This document shows, one piece after another, positions 42,211-52,200 of a stretch of DNA of 64,000 nucleotides. The notes beneath the pieces were generated by a model. The model was given only the letters and a program-made list of their open reading frames with translations. It had not been told where the DNA came from and made no database searches. The stretch is from Pseudomonas viridiflava. GTDB lineage: Bacteria > Pseudomonadota > Gammaproteobacteria > Pseudomonadales > Pseudomonadaceae. The position numbers and the translations under genes are program-made. The stretch lies in assembly GCF_900573885.1 (NCBI RefSeq), contig NZ_UPSE01000493.1, positions 372,001-436,000 on the forward strand, written 5' to 3'. Within the stretch, counting starts at the first letter, position 1. Every line of letters starts with the position of its first letter.

Positions 42211-42966
42211 ATGACATTGCGCACTGCGCTGCTGCTTCTGTTCACTGGCTTACTGTTTGGCTGTGTCTCGACGGGTCATGTCGATCCGATGAAAACCGAC
42301 AAAGGGCGTGACGAAGCGCGTGATGCGTACATTCAACTGGGCATCGGCTACCTGAATCAGGGCAATACCGAGCAAGCCAAGGTGCCGTTGAAGAAGGCCC
42401 TGGAGCTTGATCCGGGTAACGCCGATGCCAATGGCGCGCTGGCGATCCTGTTCCAGACCGAAATGGAGCCGGAGCTGGCTGACGAGCATTTCCGCAAAGC
42501 CATTTCCAGCCGTCCGGACCCGCGCTTCCTGAATAATTACGGTGGCTTCCTGTACGAGCAGGGCCGCTACAAAGACGCCAAAGAACGCTACCTGGAAGCG
42601 GTCAAAGACAACATGTATCCCGAGCGTTCACGGGTGTTTCAGAACCTGGGTCTGGTGTCGCTGAAACTCAACGAACGCGCTGAAGCCAAACAATACTTCG
42701 AACGCTCGATTCGCCTGAACAAACGTCAGGCGCGCCCGCAGCTGGAGTTGGCCAAGCTGGCTTACGAAGACAAGGAATACGTGCCCGCGCGCAAGTATTA
42801 CGACGCCTTCAGCAAGCTCACCGAACAGAACGCTGAAAGCCTGCTGCTTGGCGCTCGACTGGCCAAAATCTTTGATGACCGGGACAAAGCGGCAACCCTC
42901 GGTCTGCAGCTCAAACGCCTTTATCCCGGTACGCCGGAATACAAGCAATACATGTCGGAGCAATGA
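42211..42966 (+). CDS. pilW: Type IV pilus biogenesis/stability lipoprotein PilW (PilF)
   Basis: 251 residues. The lipoprotein signal has lipobox LLFGC. It is followed by about six TPR repeats (AYIQLGIGYLNQGNTEQAK; ANGALAILFQ; NNYGGFLYEQGRYKDAKERY; NLGLVSLKLNERAEAKQYF). It guides the secretin PilQ to the outer membrane. The stop overlaps the rodZ start (ATGATGA). Confidence 0.93.
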   Translation: MTLRTALLLLFTGLLFGCVSTGHVDPMKTDKGRDEARDAYIQLGIGYLNQGNTEQAKVPLKKALELDPGNADANGALAILFQTEMEPELADEHFRKAISSRPDPRFLNNYGGFLYEQGRYKDAKERYLEAVKDNMYPERSRVFQNLGLVSLKLNERAEAKQYFERSIRLNKRQARPQLELAKLAYEDKEYVPARKYYDAFSKLTEQNAESLLLGARLAKIFDDRDKAATLGLQLKRLYPGTPEYKQYMSEQ

Positions 42967-43982
42967 TGAAAGCGGTGCATCCTGAAGCTCTAGCTGTGTC
43001 TCGCAGCAACCCGGGCGAGACGCTGCGTAAAGCTCGCGAAGACCGGAACTGGTCGTTGGCCGACGCCGCGGGTCAGCTCAATCTGACCACCCAGCGCCTT
43101 AGCCAGCTGGAAGCAGGGCAGTTCGATCAATTGCCTGGCCACACATTCGCGCGCGGTTATGTGCGGGCCTATGCCAAGTTGCTGGGCATGGATCAAACCC
43201 TGATTGTTCAGGAGTTTGACCAGTACACCGGCACCAATGCCACAGGTGCCGCCGTGCATGGCCTCGGCCGCATCGAAGAACCCATGCGCCTGTCGCAGAA
43301 CCTGCTGCGTCTGGTGTGCTTTCTGCTGCTAGTGGCACTGGCTGGCGGCGGCTTCCTCTGGTGGCAAGACCAGTCCGCCGGCCGAGCTGCCGAGACCGGT
43401 GGCATCAGCCTCGGCCATGTTGAAGTCGACGGCGCCGATGGCAAGACGGAAATTCATCCGCTGGACGAGCCGGAAGATCAGGCCCTGGTTGACGCTGAAA
43501 GCGGCAGCGAAGTCGCGCCCGCTGAGGTGTCGCCTGAATTGGCCGCCCAGCCTGAAGCGCCCGCAGCCGAAGCCTCTGCAGGCGCGCCAGTCGCGCCGGC
43601 AACAACTGCCCCTGCTGCCCCAACAGCGCCTGCCGCTGTCGCCACGCCTGCGGTACCTGCCGCGCCTGCTGCCCCGGCCCCGGCCGCGGTTTCCCCGGCA
43701 CCGCAAGTCGCACCCGCCGCGCCGGTCGTGGCCGCTGCGGGCGAAGGCGTCGTTGCCTTGGATTTCACAGCCAATTGCTGGATTCAACTCACCGACGGCA
43801 ACGGCAAAGTGGTGGTCAGCGGTCTGAAACGCGCGGGTGAGAAACTCGAAGTGTCTGGCAAAGCGCCGCTTGAACTGCGGTTGGGCTATGCCCGCGGCGC
43901 TCAGGTGCGCTTCAACGGTCAGTCGATCGACACTGCGCCATTCACCAGTGGCGAAACCGCCCGTATCAAGTTGGGACAATAA
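42963..43982 (+). CDS. rodZ: Cell-shape protein RodZ
   Basis: 339 residues. The cytoplasmic helix-turn-helix domain ([33 protein letters not shown]) binds MreB in relatives. It is followed by one membrane helix ([21 protein letters not shown]), a long Ala/Pro/Val-rich periplasmic linker (about residues 180-260), and the DUF4115 domain ([20 protein letters not shown]). The start is ATG 42963 or the next codon 42966. The linker's repeated GCC/CCT codons make it prone to length change. Confidence 0.92.
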   Translation: MMKAVHPEALAVSRSNPGETLRKAREDRNWSLADAAGQLNLTTQRLSQLEAGQFDQLPGHTFARGYVRAYAKLLGMDQTLIVQEFDQYTGTNATGAAVHGLGRIEEPMRLSQNLLRLVCFLLLVALAGGGFLWWQDQSAGRAAETGGISLGHVEVDGADGKTEIHPLDEPEDQALVDAESGSEVAPAEVSPELAAQPEAPAAEASAGAPVAPATTAPAAPTAPAAVATPAVPAAPAAPAPAAVSPAPQVAPAAPVVAAAGEGVVALDFTANCWIQLTDGNGKVVVSGLKRAGEKLEVSGKAPLELRLGYARGAQVRFNGQSIDTAPFTSGETARIKLGQ

Positions 43983-43984
43983 CC

Positions 43985-45097
43985 ATGCACGCCGAATCGC
44001 CAATCATCCGTCGCGTCTCGCGCAAGATCTGGGTCGGTTCCGTACCGGTCGGCGGTGACGCGCCGATTGCTGTGCAGAGCATGACCAACACCGATACCTG
44101 CGACGTTGCCGCCACTGTCGAGCAGATCCGTCGCCTGGAAGAAGCCGGCGCCGACATCGTGCGTGTGTCCGTGCCAGACATGGACGCTGCCGAAGCCTTC
44201 GGCAAGATCAAACTGCAAAGCAACGTGCCGCTGGTGGCCGACATTCACTTCGACTACAAGATCGCCCTGCGCGTGGCTGAGCTTGGCGTCGATTGCCTGC
44301 GGATCAACCCGGGCAACATCGGCCGCGAAGACCGCGTTAAAGCGGTAGTCGAAGCGGCTCGCGACCGTGGCATTCCAATCCGCATCGGCGTAAATGCTGG
44401 CTCGCTGGAAAAAGACCTGCAAAAGAAATACGGCGAACCCACCCCGGAAGCCTTGGTGGAGTCCGCCTTGCGCCACGTCGAACACCTCGACCGCCTGAAT
44501 TTCCCCGACTTCAAAGTCAGCGTGAAAGCGTCTGACGTATTCATGGCTGTGGCGGCGTATCGCCTGCTGGCCAAGCAAATCGAGCAGCCGCTGCACCTGG
44601 GCATCACCGAGGCTGGCGGCTTGCGTTCGGGCACGGTGAAGTCGGCTGTGGGCCTGGGAATGCTGCTTGCCGACGGAATTGGCGATACCATCCGCATCTC
44701 GCTGGCGGCAGACCCGGTGGAAGAGGTGAAGGTCGGTTACGACATCCTCAAATCCCTGCGGTTACGCTCGCGTGGCATCAACTTTATTGCGTGTCCAAGC
44801 TGCTCTCGCCAGAACTTCGACGTGGTGAAAACCATGAACGAGCTGGAAGGGCGCCTGGAAGACTTGCTGGTTCCGCTGGACGTGGCCGTAATCGGCTGTA
44901 TCGTCAACGGTCCCGGCGAGGCCAAGGAAGCACACATCGGCCTGACTGGCGGTACACCCAACAATCTGGTGTACATCGACGGCAAGCCCGCTTCCAAACT
45001 GACAAACGAAAATCTGGTGGATCAGCTTGAACAGATGATCCGCCAGAAAGCGGCCGAAAAGGTCGAAGCCGACGCAGCGCTGATCGCTCGCGGCTAA
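43985..45097 (+). CDS. ispG: 4-hydroxy-3-methylbut-2-en-1-yl diphosphate synthase
   Basis: 370 residues. It is the penultimate step of the MEP isoprenoid pathway. The [4Fe-4S] ligands are in [12 protein letters not shown] and in [14 protein letters not shown]. The opening is [12 protein letters not shown], then [14 protein letters not shown]. It lies 2 bases after rodZ and needs electrons and clusters of the kind made by the isc products. Confidence 0.97.
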   Translation: MHAESPIIRRVSRKIWVGSVPVGGDAPIAVQSMTNTDTCDVAATVEQIRRLEEAGADIVRVSVPDMDAAEAFGKIKLQSNVPLVADIHFDYKIALRVAELGVDCLRINPGNIGREDRVKAVVEAARDRGIPIRIGVNAGSLEKDLQKKYGEPTPEALVESALRHVEHLDRLNFPDFKVSVKASDVFMAVAAYRLLAKQIEQPLHLGITEAGGLRSGTVKSAVGLGMLLADGIGDTIRISLAADPVEEVKVGYDILKSLRLRSRGINFIACPSCSRQNFDVVKTMNELEGRLEDLLVPLDVAVIGCIVNGPGEAKEAHIGLTGGTPNNLVYIDGKPASKLTNENLVDQLEQMIRQKAAEKVEADAALIARG

Positions 45098-45121
45098 TAA
45101 GAAGAACTCTAAGGATTCTGT

Positions 45122-46411
45122 GTGAGTAAGTCCCTGCAAGCCATCCGTGGCATGAACGACATTCTTCCCGAGCAAACCCCGCTCTGGCGCTATTTCGAAA
45201 ACAGCGTCGCCGGTTTGCTCGACGGCTACGGCTATCGCCAGATTCGCATGCCGATCGTGGAAGCGACCGAGCTGTTCAAACGCTCGATTGGTGAAGTCAC
45301 CGACATCGTCGAAAAAGAGATGTACACCTTCGAGGACCGCAACGGTGATTCCCTGACCCTGCGTCCGGAGGGCACCGCCAGTTGCGTACGTGCTGTGCTG
45401 GAACACGGCATTTCCGGTGGCGGCCAGGTGCAGAAACTCTGGTACATCGGTCCGATGTTTCGCCACGAGCGTCCGCAAAAAGGACGCTATCGCCAGTTTC
45501 ACCAAATCGGCGTGGAAGTATTCAACCTCGACGGTCCGGACATCGACGCTGAGTTGATCATTCTGACCTGGCGTCTGTGGGGCCTGCTGGGCATCCGCGA
45601 TGCGGTCAAACTCGAACTCAACAGCCTGGGCACCAGCGAAGCACGCGCTACTTACCGCGATGCGCTGGTGCAGTATCTGTCGGCCCGCGCCGACCAGCTC
45701 GACGAAGACAGCAAGCGCCGTCTGCACAGCAATCCGTTGCGTGTACTCGATAGCAAAGTGCCGGAAACCCAGGCGCTGCTGGTCGATGCACCGAAGCTGG
45801 CTGACTACCTCGACGACGCCTCGCGCCTGCACTTCGAAGGGCTTAAAACGCGTCTGGACGCTGCCGGCATTCCCTACGTGCTCAACAGCAAGCTGGTGCG
45901 CGGCCTGGATTACTACAGCAAAACCGTATTCGAATGGGTCACTGACAAACTCGGCGCCCAGGGCACCGTGTGTGCGGGCGGCCGTTACGACGGCCTGGTT
46001 GAGCAGATGGGTGGCAAGCCAACTGCCGGTGTGGGTTTCGCCATGGGCATTGAGCGCCTGATTCTGCTGCTCGAAACCCTGGAAAAAGTGCCGGAAGAAA
46101 TTGCTCGTCAGGTCGATGTGTACTTTTGTGCATTCGGCGATGCTGCGGAACTGGCCGGGCTGCAACTGGCCGAGCGCCTGCGTGACCAGATTCCAGGCCT
46201 GCGCCTGGTGGTCAATGCCGGAGCTGGCAGCTTTAAAAGTCAGTTGAAGAAAGCCGACAAGAGCGGCGCGTTGTTCGCCGTGGTGCTGGGCGAAGACGAA
46301 CTGGCTCAGCAAATGGTAGGTTTCAAACCGCTCCGTGGTCAGGGCGAACAAGAAAATATTGCCTGGGATGCTCTGGCCGAGCACCTGGTAACCCGCTTGC
46401 AACAGGTGTGA
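45122..46411 (+). CDS. hisS: Histidyl-tRNA synthetase
   Basis: 429 residues, class II. Motif 1 region: [16 protein letters not shown]. Motif 2: [17 protein letters not shown]. The histidine-specific motifs are [15 protein letters not shown] and AGGRYDGL. Motif 3 is in [11 protein letters not shown]. The GTG start gives the usual [10 protein letters not shown] opening. Confidence 0.97.
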   Translation: MSKSLQAIRGMNDILPEQTPLWRYFENSVAGLLDGYGYRQIRMPIVEATELFKRSIGEVTDIVEKEMYTFEDRNGDSLTLRPEGTASCVRAVLEHGISGGGQVQKLWYIGPMFRHERPQKGRYRQFHQIGVEVFNLDGPDIDAELIILTWRLWGLLGIRDAVKLELNSLGTSEARATYRDALVQYLSARADQLDEDSKRRLHSNPLRVLDSKVPETQALLVDAPKLADYLDDASRLHFEGLKTRLDAAGIPYVLNSKLVRGLDYYSKTVFEWVTDKLGAQGTVCAGGRYDGLVEQMGGKPTAGVGFAMGIERLILLLETLEKVPEEIARQVDVYFCAFGDAAELAGLQLAERLRDQIPGLRLVVNAGAGSFKSQLKKADKSGALFAVVLGEDELAQQMVGFKPLRGQGEQENIAWDALAEHLVTRLQQV

Positions 46412-46480
46412 CAGCGGGTTCAAAACACAACCGGTGTGAACACCAGGTTTGAGCATTCAGCAGGTTTAAGGAGCATTGGC

Positions 46481-47122
46481 GTGTCGAGTACCGAAGACGA
46501 ACAACTGGCGGACATCAAGGACTGGTGGAACCGCAACGGCAAACCCCTGCTGACTGGCGGCGTGCTTGCCCTGGCAGTGGTGGTGGGCTGGAACTACTGG
46601 CACAAGTACCAGGACACCCAGGCGCAGAACGCCTCGATGCTCTACCAGCAATTGCTGGAAACCACTTTCGACCCGGCTGGCAAACCCGACGTCGCGAAAG
46701 TGGCCGAGCTTTCCAACAAGCTCAAAAACGATTACGCCGGCACCTACTACGCGCAATACGCCAGCCTGTTCGCGGCGAAGATTGCGGTGGATGCCGGCAA
46801 GCTCGATGACGCCGCTGCAGAGCTGAAAACCGTCGTCGACAAGCCCGTTGATCAAACCATTCAGGAGCTGGCGCGCCAGCGTCTGGCCCGTATTCTGGCT
46901 GCCCAGAACAAGGCTGAAGAAGGTCTCAAACTGTTGGATGGCGATGCGGAAAAAGCATTCGTTGCCAGCCGCGAAGAGTTGAAGGGCGATCTGCTGGTTA
47001 AAGTCGGCCGTGCCGACGACGCCCGCAGCGCTTACGAAAAGGCCAAGGCAGCGCTGTCCGATGAAGCGGCAGTAGGTGGCTTGCAAATGAAGCTCGACGA
47101 TCTGGCCAAAGGGGATGCGTGA
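46481..47122 (+). CDS. YfgM-type TPR membrane protein
   Basis: 213 residues. The cytoplasmic N-terminus is TEDEQLADIKDWWNRNG, one membrane helix follows (LLTGGVLALAVVVGWNYWHKY), then a periplasmic TPR domain (YYAQYASLFAAKIAVDAGKLDDAA; LARILAAQNKAEEGLKLL). In E. coli YfgM works with PpiD at the Sec translocon and buffers RcsB. The GTG at 46481 is chosen because AAGGAG lies 7 bases upstream; the frame extends 15 codons further without support. It overlaps bamB. Confidence 0.92.
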   Translation: MSSTEDEQLADIKDWWNRNGKPLLTGGVLALAVVVGWNYWHKYQDTQAQNASMLYQQLLETTFDPAGKPDVAKVAELSNKLKNDYAGTYYAQYASLFAAKIAVDAGKLDDAAAELKTVVDKPVDQTIQELARQRLARILAAQNKAEEGLKLLDGDAEKAFVASREELKGDLLVKVGRADDARSAYEKAKAALSDEAAVGGLQMKLDDLAKGDA

Positions 47123-48266
47123 AGTGATGCGCTGGAAATATGCCGCACTGCTGGCCCTGGCCGTTCTTGCCACGGGTTGCAGCAGCACTAGCAAGAAAGA
47201 ACTGCCACCGGCCGAATTGCCCGACTTCACCGAGGAAGTCGAGCTGAAAAAAGAATGGAGCCGCTCCATTGGCGATGGCCAGGGCGAAACCTTCAACATG
47301 CTGGTGCCCGCCATTGACGGCGATACCATCTTCGCCGCTGACGTTAACGGCGAAGTCATGGCCATTAACCGTTTCTCTGGCGACAAGCTGTGGGAAACCG
47401 AACTCGACCTGCCGGTATCGGGCGCGGTTGGCGCCGGTAGCGGTCTGGTTCTGGTCGGCACGCTCAAGGGTGAAGTGATTGCCCTGGACGGCGCGACCGG
47501 CGAAGAGAAGTGGCGCGCCAAGGTGACCAGTGAGGTGCTGGCACCGCCGGCCACCAACGGTGACGTGGTTGTCGTGCAAACCCAGGACGACCGCATCATT
47601 GGCCTTGAAGCCAGCAGCGGCGCCCAGCGCTGGATCTACGAAAGCACGCCTGCCGTGCTGACCCTGCGCGGCACGGGTGCCCCGGTGGTCGATGACCGTC
47701 TGGCCTACGCGGGTCTTTCCACTGGCAAGGTCATCGCGCTGGATACTCAGCGCGGTCTGCCGGTTTGGGAGCAGCGTGTTGCCGTTCCGCAAGGTCGTTC
47801 CGAGTTGGACCGTGTCGTCGATATCGACGGCGGCCTGCTGTTGTCGGGCAGCACCCTTTACGCGGTGACCTACAACGGTCGTGTAGCCGGTTTGGATGCG
47901 AGCAATGGCCGCATCATCTGGCAGCGTGAAGCGTCGAGCAACGTCGGTCTGGCAGAAAGCATCGGTAGCGTTTTCTTGTGCCTGGCCAATGGCACCGTGG
48001 AAAGCGTTGACGAGCGTTCCGCCTCCGCATTGTGGAGCAACGAGTCCCTGGCTCGTCGCCAGCTGTCGGCACCGGAAGTGTTCTCCAGCTACATTGCTTT
48101 TGGTGACTTCGAAGGTTACTTGCACCTGGTCAGCCAGGTAGACGGTCGTTTTGTTGGGCGCACGCGCATCGACAGCGACGGTCTGCGTGCCCGGCCGTTG
48201 GTGGTCGCCGACTGGCTGTACGCCTTCGGTAACAGCGGTGAGCTGGTTGCGCTGACCATCAAGTAG
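47115..48266 (+). CDS. bamB: Outer-membrane assembly lipoprotein BamB
   Basis: 383 residues. Lipobox LATGC, then an eight-bladed PQQ-like beta-propeller with blades marked by VMAINRFSGDKLWETEL, VIALDGATGEEKWRAKV, IGLEASSGAQRWIYES, VIALDTQRGLPVWEQRV and VAGLDASNGRIIWQRE. It supports BamA in inserting outer-membrane proteins. The ATG at 47115 overlaps yfgM; an internal ATG at 47127 would also keep the signal peptide. Confidence 0.94.
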   Translation: MREVMRWKYAALLALAVLATGCSSTSKKELPPAELPDFTEEVELKKEWSRSIGDGQGETFNMLVPAIDGDTIFAADVNGEVMAINRFSGDKLWETELDLPVSGAVGAGSGLVLVGTLKGEVIALDGATGEEKWRAKVTSEVLAPPATNGDVVVVQTQDDRIIGLEASSGAQRWIYESTPAVLTLRGTGAPVVDDRLAYAGLSTGKVIALDTQRGLPVWEQRVAVPQGRSELDRVVDIDGGLLLSGSTLYAVTYNGRVAGLDASNGRIIWQREASSNVGLAESIGSVFLCLANGTVESVDERSASALWSNESLARRQLSAPEVFSSYIAFGDFEGYLHLVSQVDGRFVGRTRIDSDGLRARPLVVADWLYAFGNSGELVALTIK

Positions 48267-48329
48267 GTTTCGTTCGGCCGGTTGCCTCGTTGACGGGGCC
48301 CGGCGGGCGAACCTGCGCTTTATGAGTCC

Positions 48330-48360
48330 GGCCGCTGCCGTTCGACGGTAGCGGCCTTTG
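48330..48360 (+). terminator. Terminator between bamB and der
   Basis: GGCCGCTGCCGT, loop TCG, ACGGTAGCGGCC (one G-T pair), followed by TTTGTGTTTT. It lies 64 bases after bamB and 30 before the der start, so der may also have its own promoter. Confidence 0.7.
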
Positions 48361-48389
48361 TGTTTTCTGCAATTGAGTGGAGGGGCCGC

Positions 48390-49862
48390 ATGGTTCCCGT
48401 AATCGCCCTGGTGGGCCGTCCTAACGTCGGCAAGTCCACCCTGTTTAACCGCCTGACCAGAAGTCGCGACGCCATCGTCGGCGACCTGGCTGGTCTGACC
48501 CGTGATCGCCAGTACGGTGAGGCCAAATGGCAAGGGCGAACCTACATCCTGATCGACACCGGCGGTATCTCCGGTGACGAGCACGGCATGGACGAGAAGA
48601 TGGCTGAGCAATCGTTGCTGGCCATTGAAGAAGCTGACGTGGTGCTGTTCCTCGTGGACTCGCGCGCAGGCTTTACCGCCGCTGACCAGATGATTGGCGA
48701 GCACCTGCGCAAGCGCAACAAAACCTCCTACGTGGTCGCCAACAAGGTCGACAACATCGACCCGGATCTGGCGCGCGCCGAGTTCTCCCCGCTGGGCATG
48801 GGCGACGCCATCCCGATTGCCGGCGCCCATGGTCGCGGTATTGCGCAGATGATGGAAATCGCTCTCGGCGGTTTCCCTAAAGATGACGCCGACGAGCCGG
48901 AAGAGGGCGAAGAGGAAGAAGTTGCCGAAGGTCAGGAAGCCAAGCGCATTCCGGGCCCGAGCGAGAAAGACGGCATCAAGATCGCCATCATCGGCCGCCC
49001 CAACGTCGGCAAATCGACGCTGGTGAACCGCATGCTCGGTGAAGACCGGGTAATCGTGTACGACCAGCCCGGCACCACCCGCGACAGCATCTACATTCCC
49101 TTCGAGCGTAACGAAGAGAAGTACACGCTGATCGACACGGCGGGCGTGCGTAAACGCGGCAAGATCCACGAAGAGGTGGAGAAGTTCTCCGTCGTCAAAA
49201 CCCTGCAAGCGATCAAAGACGCCAACGTGGTGATCTTTGTCATGGACGCCCGTGAAGGCGTGGTCGATCACGACCTGAACCTGCTGGGTTTTGCCCTGGA
49301 ATCCGGCCGTGCCCTGGTTATCGCACTGAACAAGTGGGATGGCATGGAGCCGAGCGAGCGCGACTACGTTAAAACCGAGTTGCAGCGTCGCTTGTTCTTT
49401 GTCGATTTCGCCGATATCCACTTCATTTCCGCGCTGCACGGCACGGGCGTGGGCAACCTGTATCAGTCGGTACAGAACGCCTTCAAATCGGCCGTTACCC
49501 GCTGGCCGACCAGCCGTCTGACACAGATTCTTGAAGATGCCGTTAGCGAACACGCGCCACCCATGGTGGGCAGCCGCCGTATCAAATTGCGCTACGCCCA
49601 CTTGGGCGGTGCCAACCCGCCGCTGATTGTGATCCACGGTAACCAGGTGGAAGCGGTACCGAAGTCTTACGTTCGTTACCTCGAAAATACCTACCGCCGT
49701 GTCTTGAAGCTGGTCGGTACGCCGATCCGGATCGAATTCAAAGGCGGCGAGAACCCGTACGAGGGCAAGAAAAACACCCTGACCGATCGCCAGGTAAACA
49801 AGAAACGGCGCCTTATGTCGCACCACAAGAAGGCTGACAAGAAGCGCCGCGACAAGAAGTGA
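48390..49862 (+). CDS. der: Ribosome assembly GTPase Der (EngA)
   Basis: 490 residues with two tandem GTPase domains: G1 [12 protein letters not shown] and [13 protein letters not shown]3 DTGG and DTAG, G4 ANKVDN and LNKWDG. An acidic linker separates them ([17 protein letters not shown]). The C-terminal KH-like domain contains the [11 protein letters not shown] and [18 protein letters not shown] segments. It is needed for 50S subunit maturation. The ATG at 48390 (after GTGGAGGGG) is chosen over a start 30 bases upstream inside the terminator. Confidence 0.97.
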   Translation: MVPVIALVGRPNVGKSTLFNRLTRSRDAIVGDLAGLTRDRQYGEAKWQGRTYILIDTGGISGDEHGMDEKMAEQSLLAIEEADVVLFLVDSRAGFTAADQMIGEHLRKRNKTSYVVANKVDNIDPDLARAEFSPLGMGDAIPIAGAHGRGIAQMMEIALGGFPKDDADEPEEGEEEEVAEGQEAKRIPGPSEKDGIKIAIIGRPNVGKSTLVNRMLGEDRVIVYDQPGTTRDSIYIPFERNEEKYTLIDTAGVRKRGKIHEEVEKFSVVKTLQAIKDANVVIFVMDAREGVVDHDLNLLGFALESGRALVIALNKWDGMEPSERDYVKTELQRRLFFVDFADIHFISALHGTGVGNLYQSVQNAFKSAVTRWPTSRLTQILEDAVSEHAPPMVGSRRIKLRYAHLGGANPPLIVIHGNQVEAVPKSYVRYLENTYRRVLKLVGTPIRIEFKGGENPYEGKKNTLTDRQVNKKRRLMSHHKKADKKRRDKK

Positions 49863-49904
49863 TGGGTTCGGCATCGATCGGCTGCGCGTCGGCATTGCTG
49901 CGTT

Positions 49905-49962
49905 AAAAATGGATGTTGAATGCTCATTGGCTACAGCCAACTGCGCTTCAAAATCCATTTTT
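49905..49962. repeat. Long imperfect palindrome downstream of der
   Basis: AAAAATGGATGTTGAA pairs with TTCAAAATCCATTTTT (one mismatch), and the apical part forms TTGGCT-AC-AGCCAA. The 58-base structure could end der transcription (ATTTTTG) or be a copy of a dispersed repeat. Confidence 0.55.
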
Positions 49963-50026
49963 GCCTTGCACTGCTCTAGCTCGCTCGATCTGGACCCGTG
50001 GCGCTTCGCAGGGCGGTAGATCAAAA

Positions 50027-50083
50027 ACATCGCGGCTGAAGCCGCTCCTACAAACAGCCCGCCACTCTGAGGTTTCTGTAGGA
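50027..50083. repeat. REP doublet with truncated right half
   Basis: ACATCGCGGCTGAAGCCGCTCCTACA is a complete left REP (shown here across GCGGCTGAAGCCGC). The right copy starts TCTGTAGGAGG and stops after about 10 bases, where the GTAGGTTGGG element begins. Confidence 0.75.
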
Positions 50084-50086
50084 GGC

Positions 50087-50122
50087 CGTAGGTTGGGTTG
50101 AGCCGAAGGCGAAGCTCAACGG
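50087..50122. repeat. GTAGGTTGGG-type intergenic element
   Basis: GTAGGTTGGGTTGAGCCG with an inverted GAAGCTCAAC arm. It is the same family as the minus-strand copy at about 10049-10101. It abuts the broken REP copy, which suggests one repeat invaded the other. Confidence 0.6.
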
Positions 50123-50145
50123 GGTTCTGGTTATAGCGATAGACG

Positions 50146-50171
50146 AAAGGGCACCTGCGGGTGCCCTTTTT
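50146..50171 (+). terminator. Hairpin terminator ahead of the aminotransferase gene
   Basis: AAAGGGCACC, loop TGC, GGGTGCCCTTTTT. It is about 75 bases before the aminotransferase start. Confidence 0.75.
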
Positions 50172-50246
50172 CGTGTCCGGCCGATCCGTTATTCTCGCCC
50201 GTCATGGCCGGATCAGGGCCATCACCATGCACCTCAGGAAGACGTG

Positions 50247-51395
50247 ATGATCACCAGCAAGTTGCCCAACATCGGCACCACCATTTTCACTCGCATGTCT
50301 CAGTTGGCTAACGAGGTGGGTGCGCTGAATCTGTCCCAAGGCTTCCCGGATTTTGACGGCCCACAGCCACTGCTCGATGCGGTGGCTCGTCATGTTCACA
50401 GCGGGCATAACCAATACGCGCCGATGACGGGGCTGCCGGCCTTGCGTGAACAGGTGGCGGCCAAAATTACGGCGTGCTACGGCCGAAACGTCAGCGCTGA
50501 CAGTGAAATTACCATCACGCCCGGCGCAACCCAGGCCATTTTTTGCGCCATCCAGACGCTGATTCGCGCTGGCGATGAAGTCATTGTGTTCGACCCCAGC
50601 TACGACAGCTACGAGCCTTCGGTTGATCTGGCGGGCGGGCGTTGCGTGCATATCCCTCTCGCCCAGCCGAACTTCGCCATCGATTGGCAGCGCCTGGCGG
50701 ACGCCATTTCTTCGCGCACCCGTCTGATCATCCTCAACAGTCCGCATAACCCGAGCGGCGCGTTGATCTCCCGTGCCGATCTGGATCAGCTGGCAGAGTT
50801 GATTCGCGACCGCGATATTTACCTGATCAGCGACGAGGTGTACGAACACCTGGTTTTTGATGGCGCCAGACACGACAGCGTGCTGGCCCATGACGAACTG
50901 TATGAGCGGGCCTTTGTGGTCAGCTCGTTTGGCAAGAGCTACCACGTAACCGGCTGGAAAACCGGCTATGTAGTAGCGCCGCCGGCGTTAAGCGCTGAGC
51001 TGCGCAAAGTGCATCAGTACGTCAGCTTTTGTGGCGTTACCCCGCTGCAGTGGGGACTGGCGGACTTTATGGCGGCCAATCCGCAGCATGTGAATGAGTT
51101 GCCGGCGTTCTACCAAGCCAAGCGCGACCTTTTCTGCGACCACCTGCAATCCTCGAAATTTCGCTTCACCCGAACGGCAGGCACTTTCTTCCAGCTGGCT
51201 GACTACTCCGCCATTCGCGATGATCTGGACGACGTCGCCATGGCCGAGTGGCTCACCCGCGAGCACCGCGTGGCGGTCATCCCGATTTCGGTGTTCTACC
51301 AGAAGCCTCCAGAGGGGCTAAGACTGGTGCGGTTCTGCTTTGCCAAACGTGAACAAACCCTTATCCAGGCCGCGGAGCAGCTATGTCAGATTTAA
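50247..51395 (+). CDS. PLP aminotransferase, methionine/glutamine transaminase type (YbdL-like)
   Basis: 382 residues, class I/II aminotransferase. The PLP lysine is in SSFGKSYHVTGWKTGY, the Asn/Pro motif is LNSPHNPSGA, and the Asp motif is ISDEVYEHL. YbdL relatives prefer methionine or its keto acid KMTB. Its 3' end overlaps the omega-amidase gene by 13 bases, which fits a glutamine transaminase/omega-amidase pathway as used in methionine salvage. The ATG at 50247 is taken; a GTG immediately before it is also in frame. Confidence 0.88.
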   Translation: MITSKLPNIGTTIFTRMSQLANEVGALNLSQGFPDFDGPQPLLDAVARHVHSGHNQYAPMTGLPALREQVAAKITACYGRNVSADSEITITPGATQAIFCAIQTLIRAGDEVIVFDPSYDSYEPSVDLAGGRCVHIPLAQPNFAIDWQRLADAISSRTRLIILNSPHNPSGALISRADLDQLAELIRDRDIYLISDEVYEHLVFDGARHDSVLAHDELYERAFVVSSFGKSYHVTGWKTGYVVAPPALSAELRKVHQYVSFCGVTPLQWGLADFMAANPQHVNELPAFYQAKRDLFCDHLQSSKFRFTRTAGTFFQLADYSAIRDDLDDVAMAEWLTREHRVAVIPISVFYQKPPEGLRLVRFCFAKREQTLIQAAEQLCQI

Positions 51396-52189
51396 CCAGC
51401 GCACGGGACTTCAGCAGTCTTCCGGACCTCAAGCTGGCGTTGGTACAAACCACGCTGGCCTGGCATGACCCAGTGGCCAACTTTGCCCACTTCGAAGCGT
51501 TGTTGGAGCAGGCTCGTGGCGCTCATCTGGTGGTGTTGCCGGAAATGTTCACCACCGGTTTTTCGATGGACTCCGCCACCCTGGCCGAGCCGGAGGAGGG
51601 CGCCACCTATGCCTGGCTTCGTCAACAGGCCAGGCGTCTTGATGCGGTAGTTACCGGCAGCGTGATCATTCAGGCCGCCGACGGCAGTCACCGCAACCGG
51701 CTGCTGTGGGCACGGCCGGATGGCGAAATTCTGCACTACGACAAACGCCATCTGTTTCGCATGGCGGGTGAACACAAGCACTACAGCCCTGGCGAGCGGC
51801 AGGTGCAAATGGAGCTTCACGGCTGGCGCATTCGGCCGTTGATCTGCTACGACCTGCGTTTTCCGGTTTGGAGCCGCGACCCGCACAACACCGACTTGCT
51901 CCTGTACACCGCCAACTGGCCGGCCGCCCGGCGCCTGCACTGGAAGCGGTTGCTGCCGGCACGGGCCATCGAAAACCTGTGTTTCGTGGCGGCAGTGAAC
52001 CGAATTGGCAGTGACGGCAAGGGGCATCCCTATAGCGGCGACAGCCAGGTTCTGGATTTTCAGGGAGAGCCACTACTGGAGGCGCATGCACAAGATGGCG
52101 TGTTTCACGTGGTGCTCAAGGCCGCCGATCTGGCAGCGTATCGATCGCGCTTTCCTGCCTACCTGGATGCCGACGCCTTCACGCTGTAG
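51383..52189 (+). CDS. Omega-amidase YafV-type carbon-nitrogen hydrolase
   Basis: 268 residues, nitrilase fold. The catalytic triad is Glu in VLPEMFTTGF, Lys in YDKRHLF and Cys in LICYDLRFP. YafV hydrolyses alpha-ketoglutaramate, the unstable product of glutamine transamination, which pulls the neighbouring aminotransferase reaction forward. It overlaps that gene by 13 bases. It ends 11 bases from the convergent TpsA-like gene, with no clear terminator between. Confidence 0.9.
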   Translation: MSDLTSARDFSSLPDLKLALVQTTLAWHDPVANFAHFEALLEQARGAHLVVLPEMFTTGFSMDSATLAEPEEGATYAWLRQQARRLDAVVTGSVIIQAADGSHRNRLLWARPDGEILHYDKRHLFRMAGEHKHYSPGERQVQMELHGWRIRPLICYDLRFPVWSRDPHNTDLLLYTANWPAARRLHWKRLLPARAIENLCFVAAVNRIGSDGKGHPYSGDSQVLDFQGEPLLEAHAQDGVFHVVLKAADLAAYRSRFPAYLDADAFTL

Positions 52190-52200
52190 CCGCTTTATTG

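Larger units (their letters stand above)
49863..50246. other. Gene-free stretch between der and the aminotransferase gene, rich in repeats
   Basis: 384 bases without a credible gene. It holds a stem-loop element at 49905-49962, a REP half and fragments at 50027-50083, a GTAGGTTGGG element at 50087-50122, and a terminator at 50146-50171. A possible reading of the stem-loop as protein on the minus strand (KAKMDFEAQL) is not supported by a ribosome site. Confidence 0.6.

Noticed and set aside
46998..50030. 1010-codon open frame on the minus strand across yfgM, bamB and der
   Set aside because: It spans three well-supported genes on the other strand and reads as low-complexity His/Gln/Val-rich sequence typical of antisense frames.
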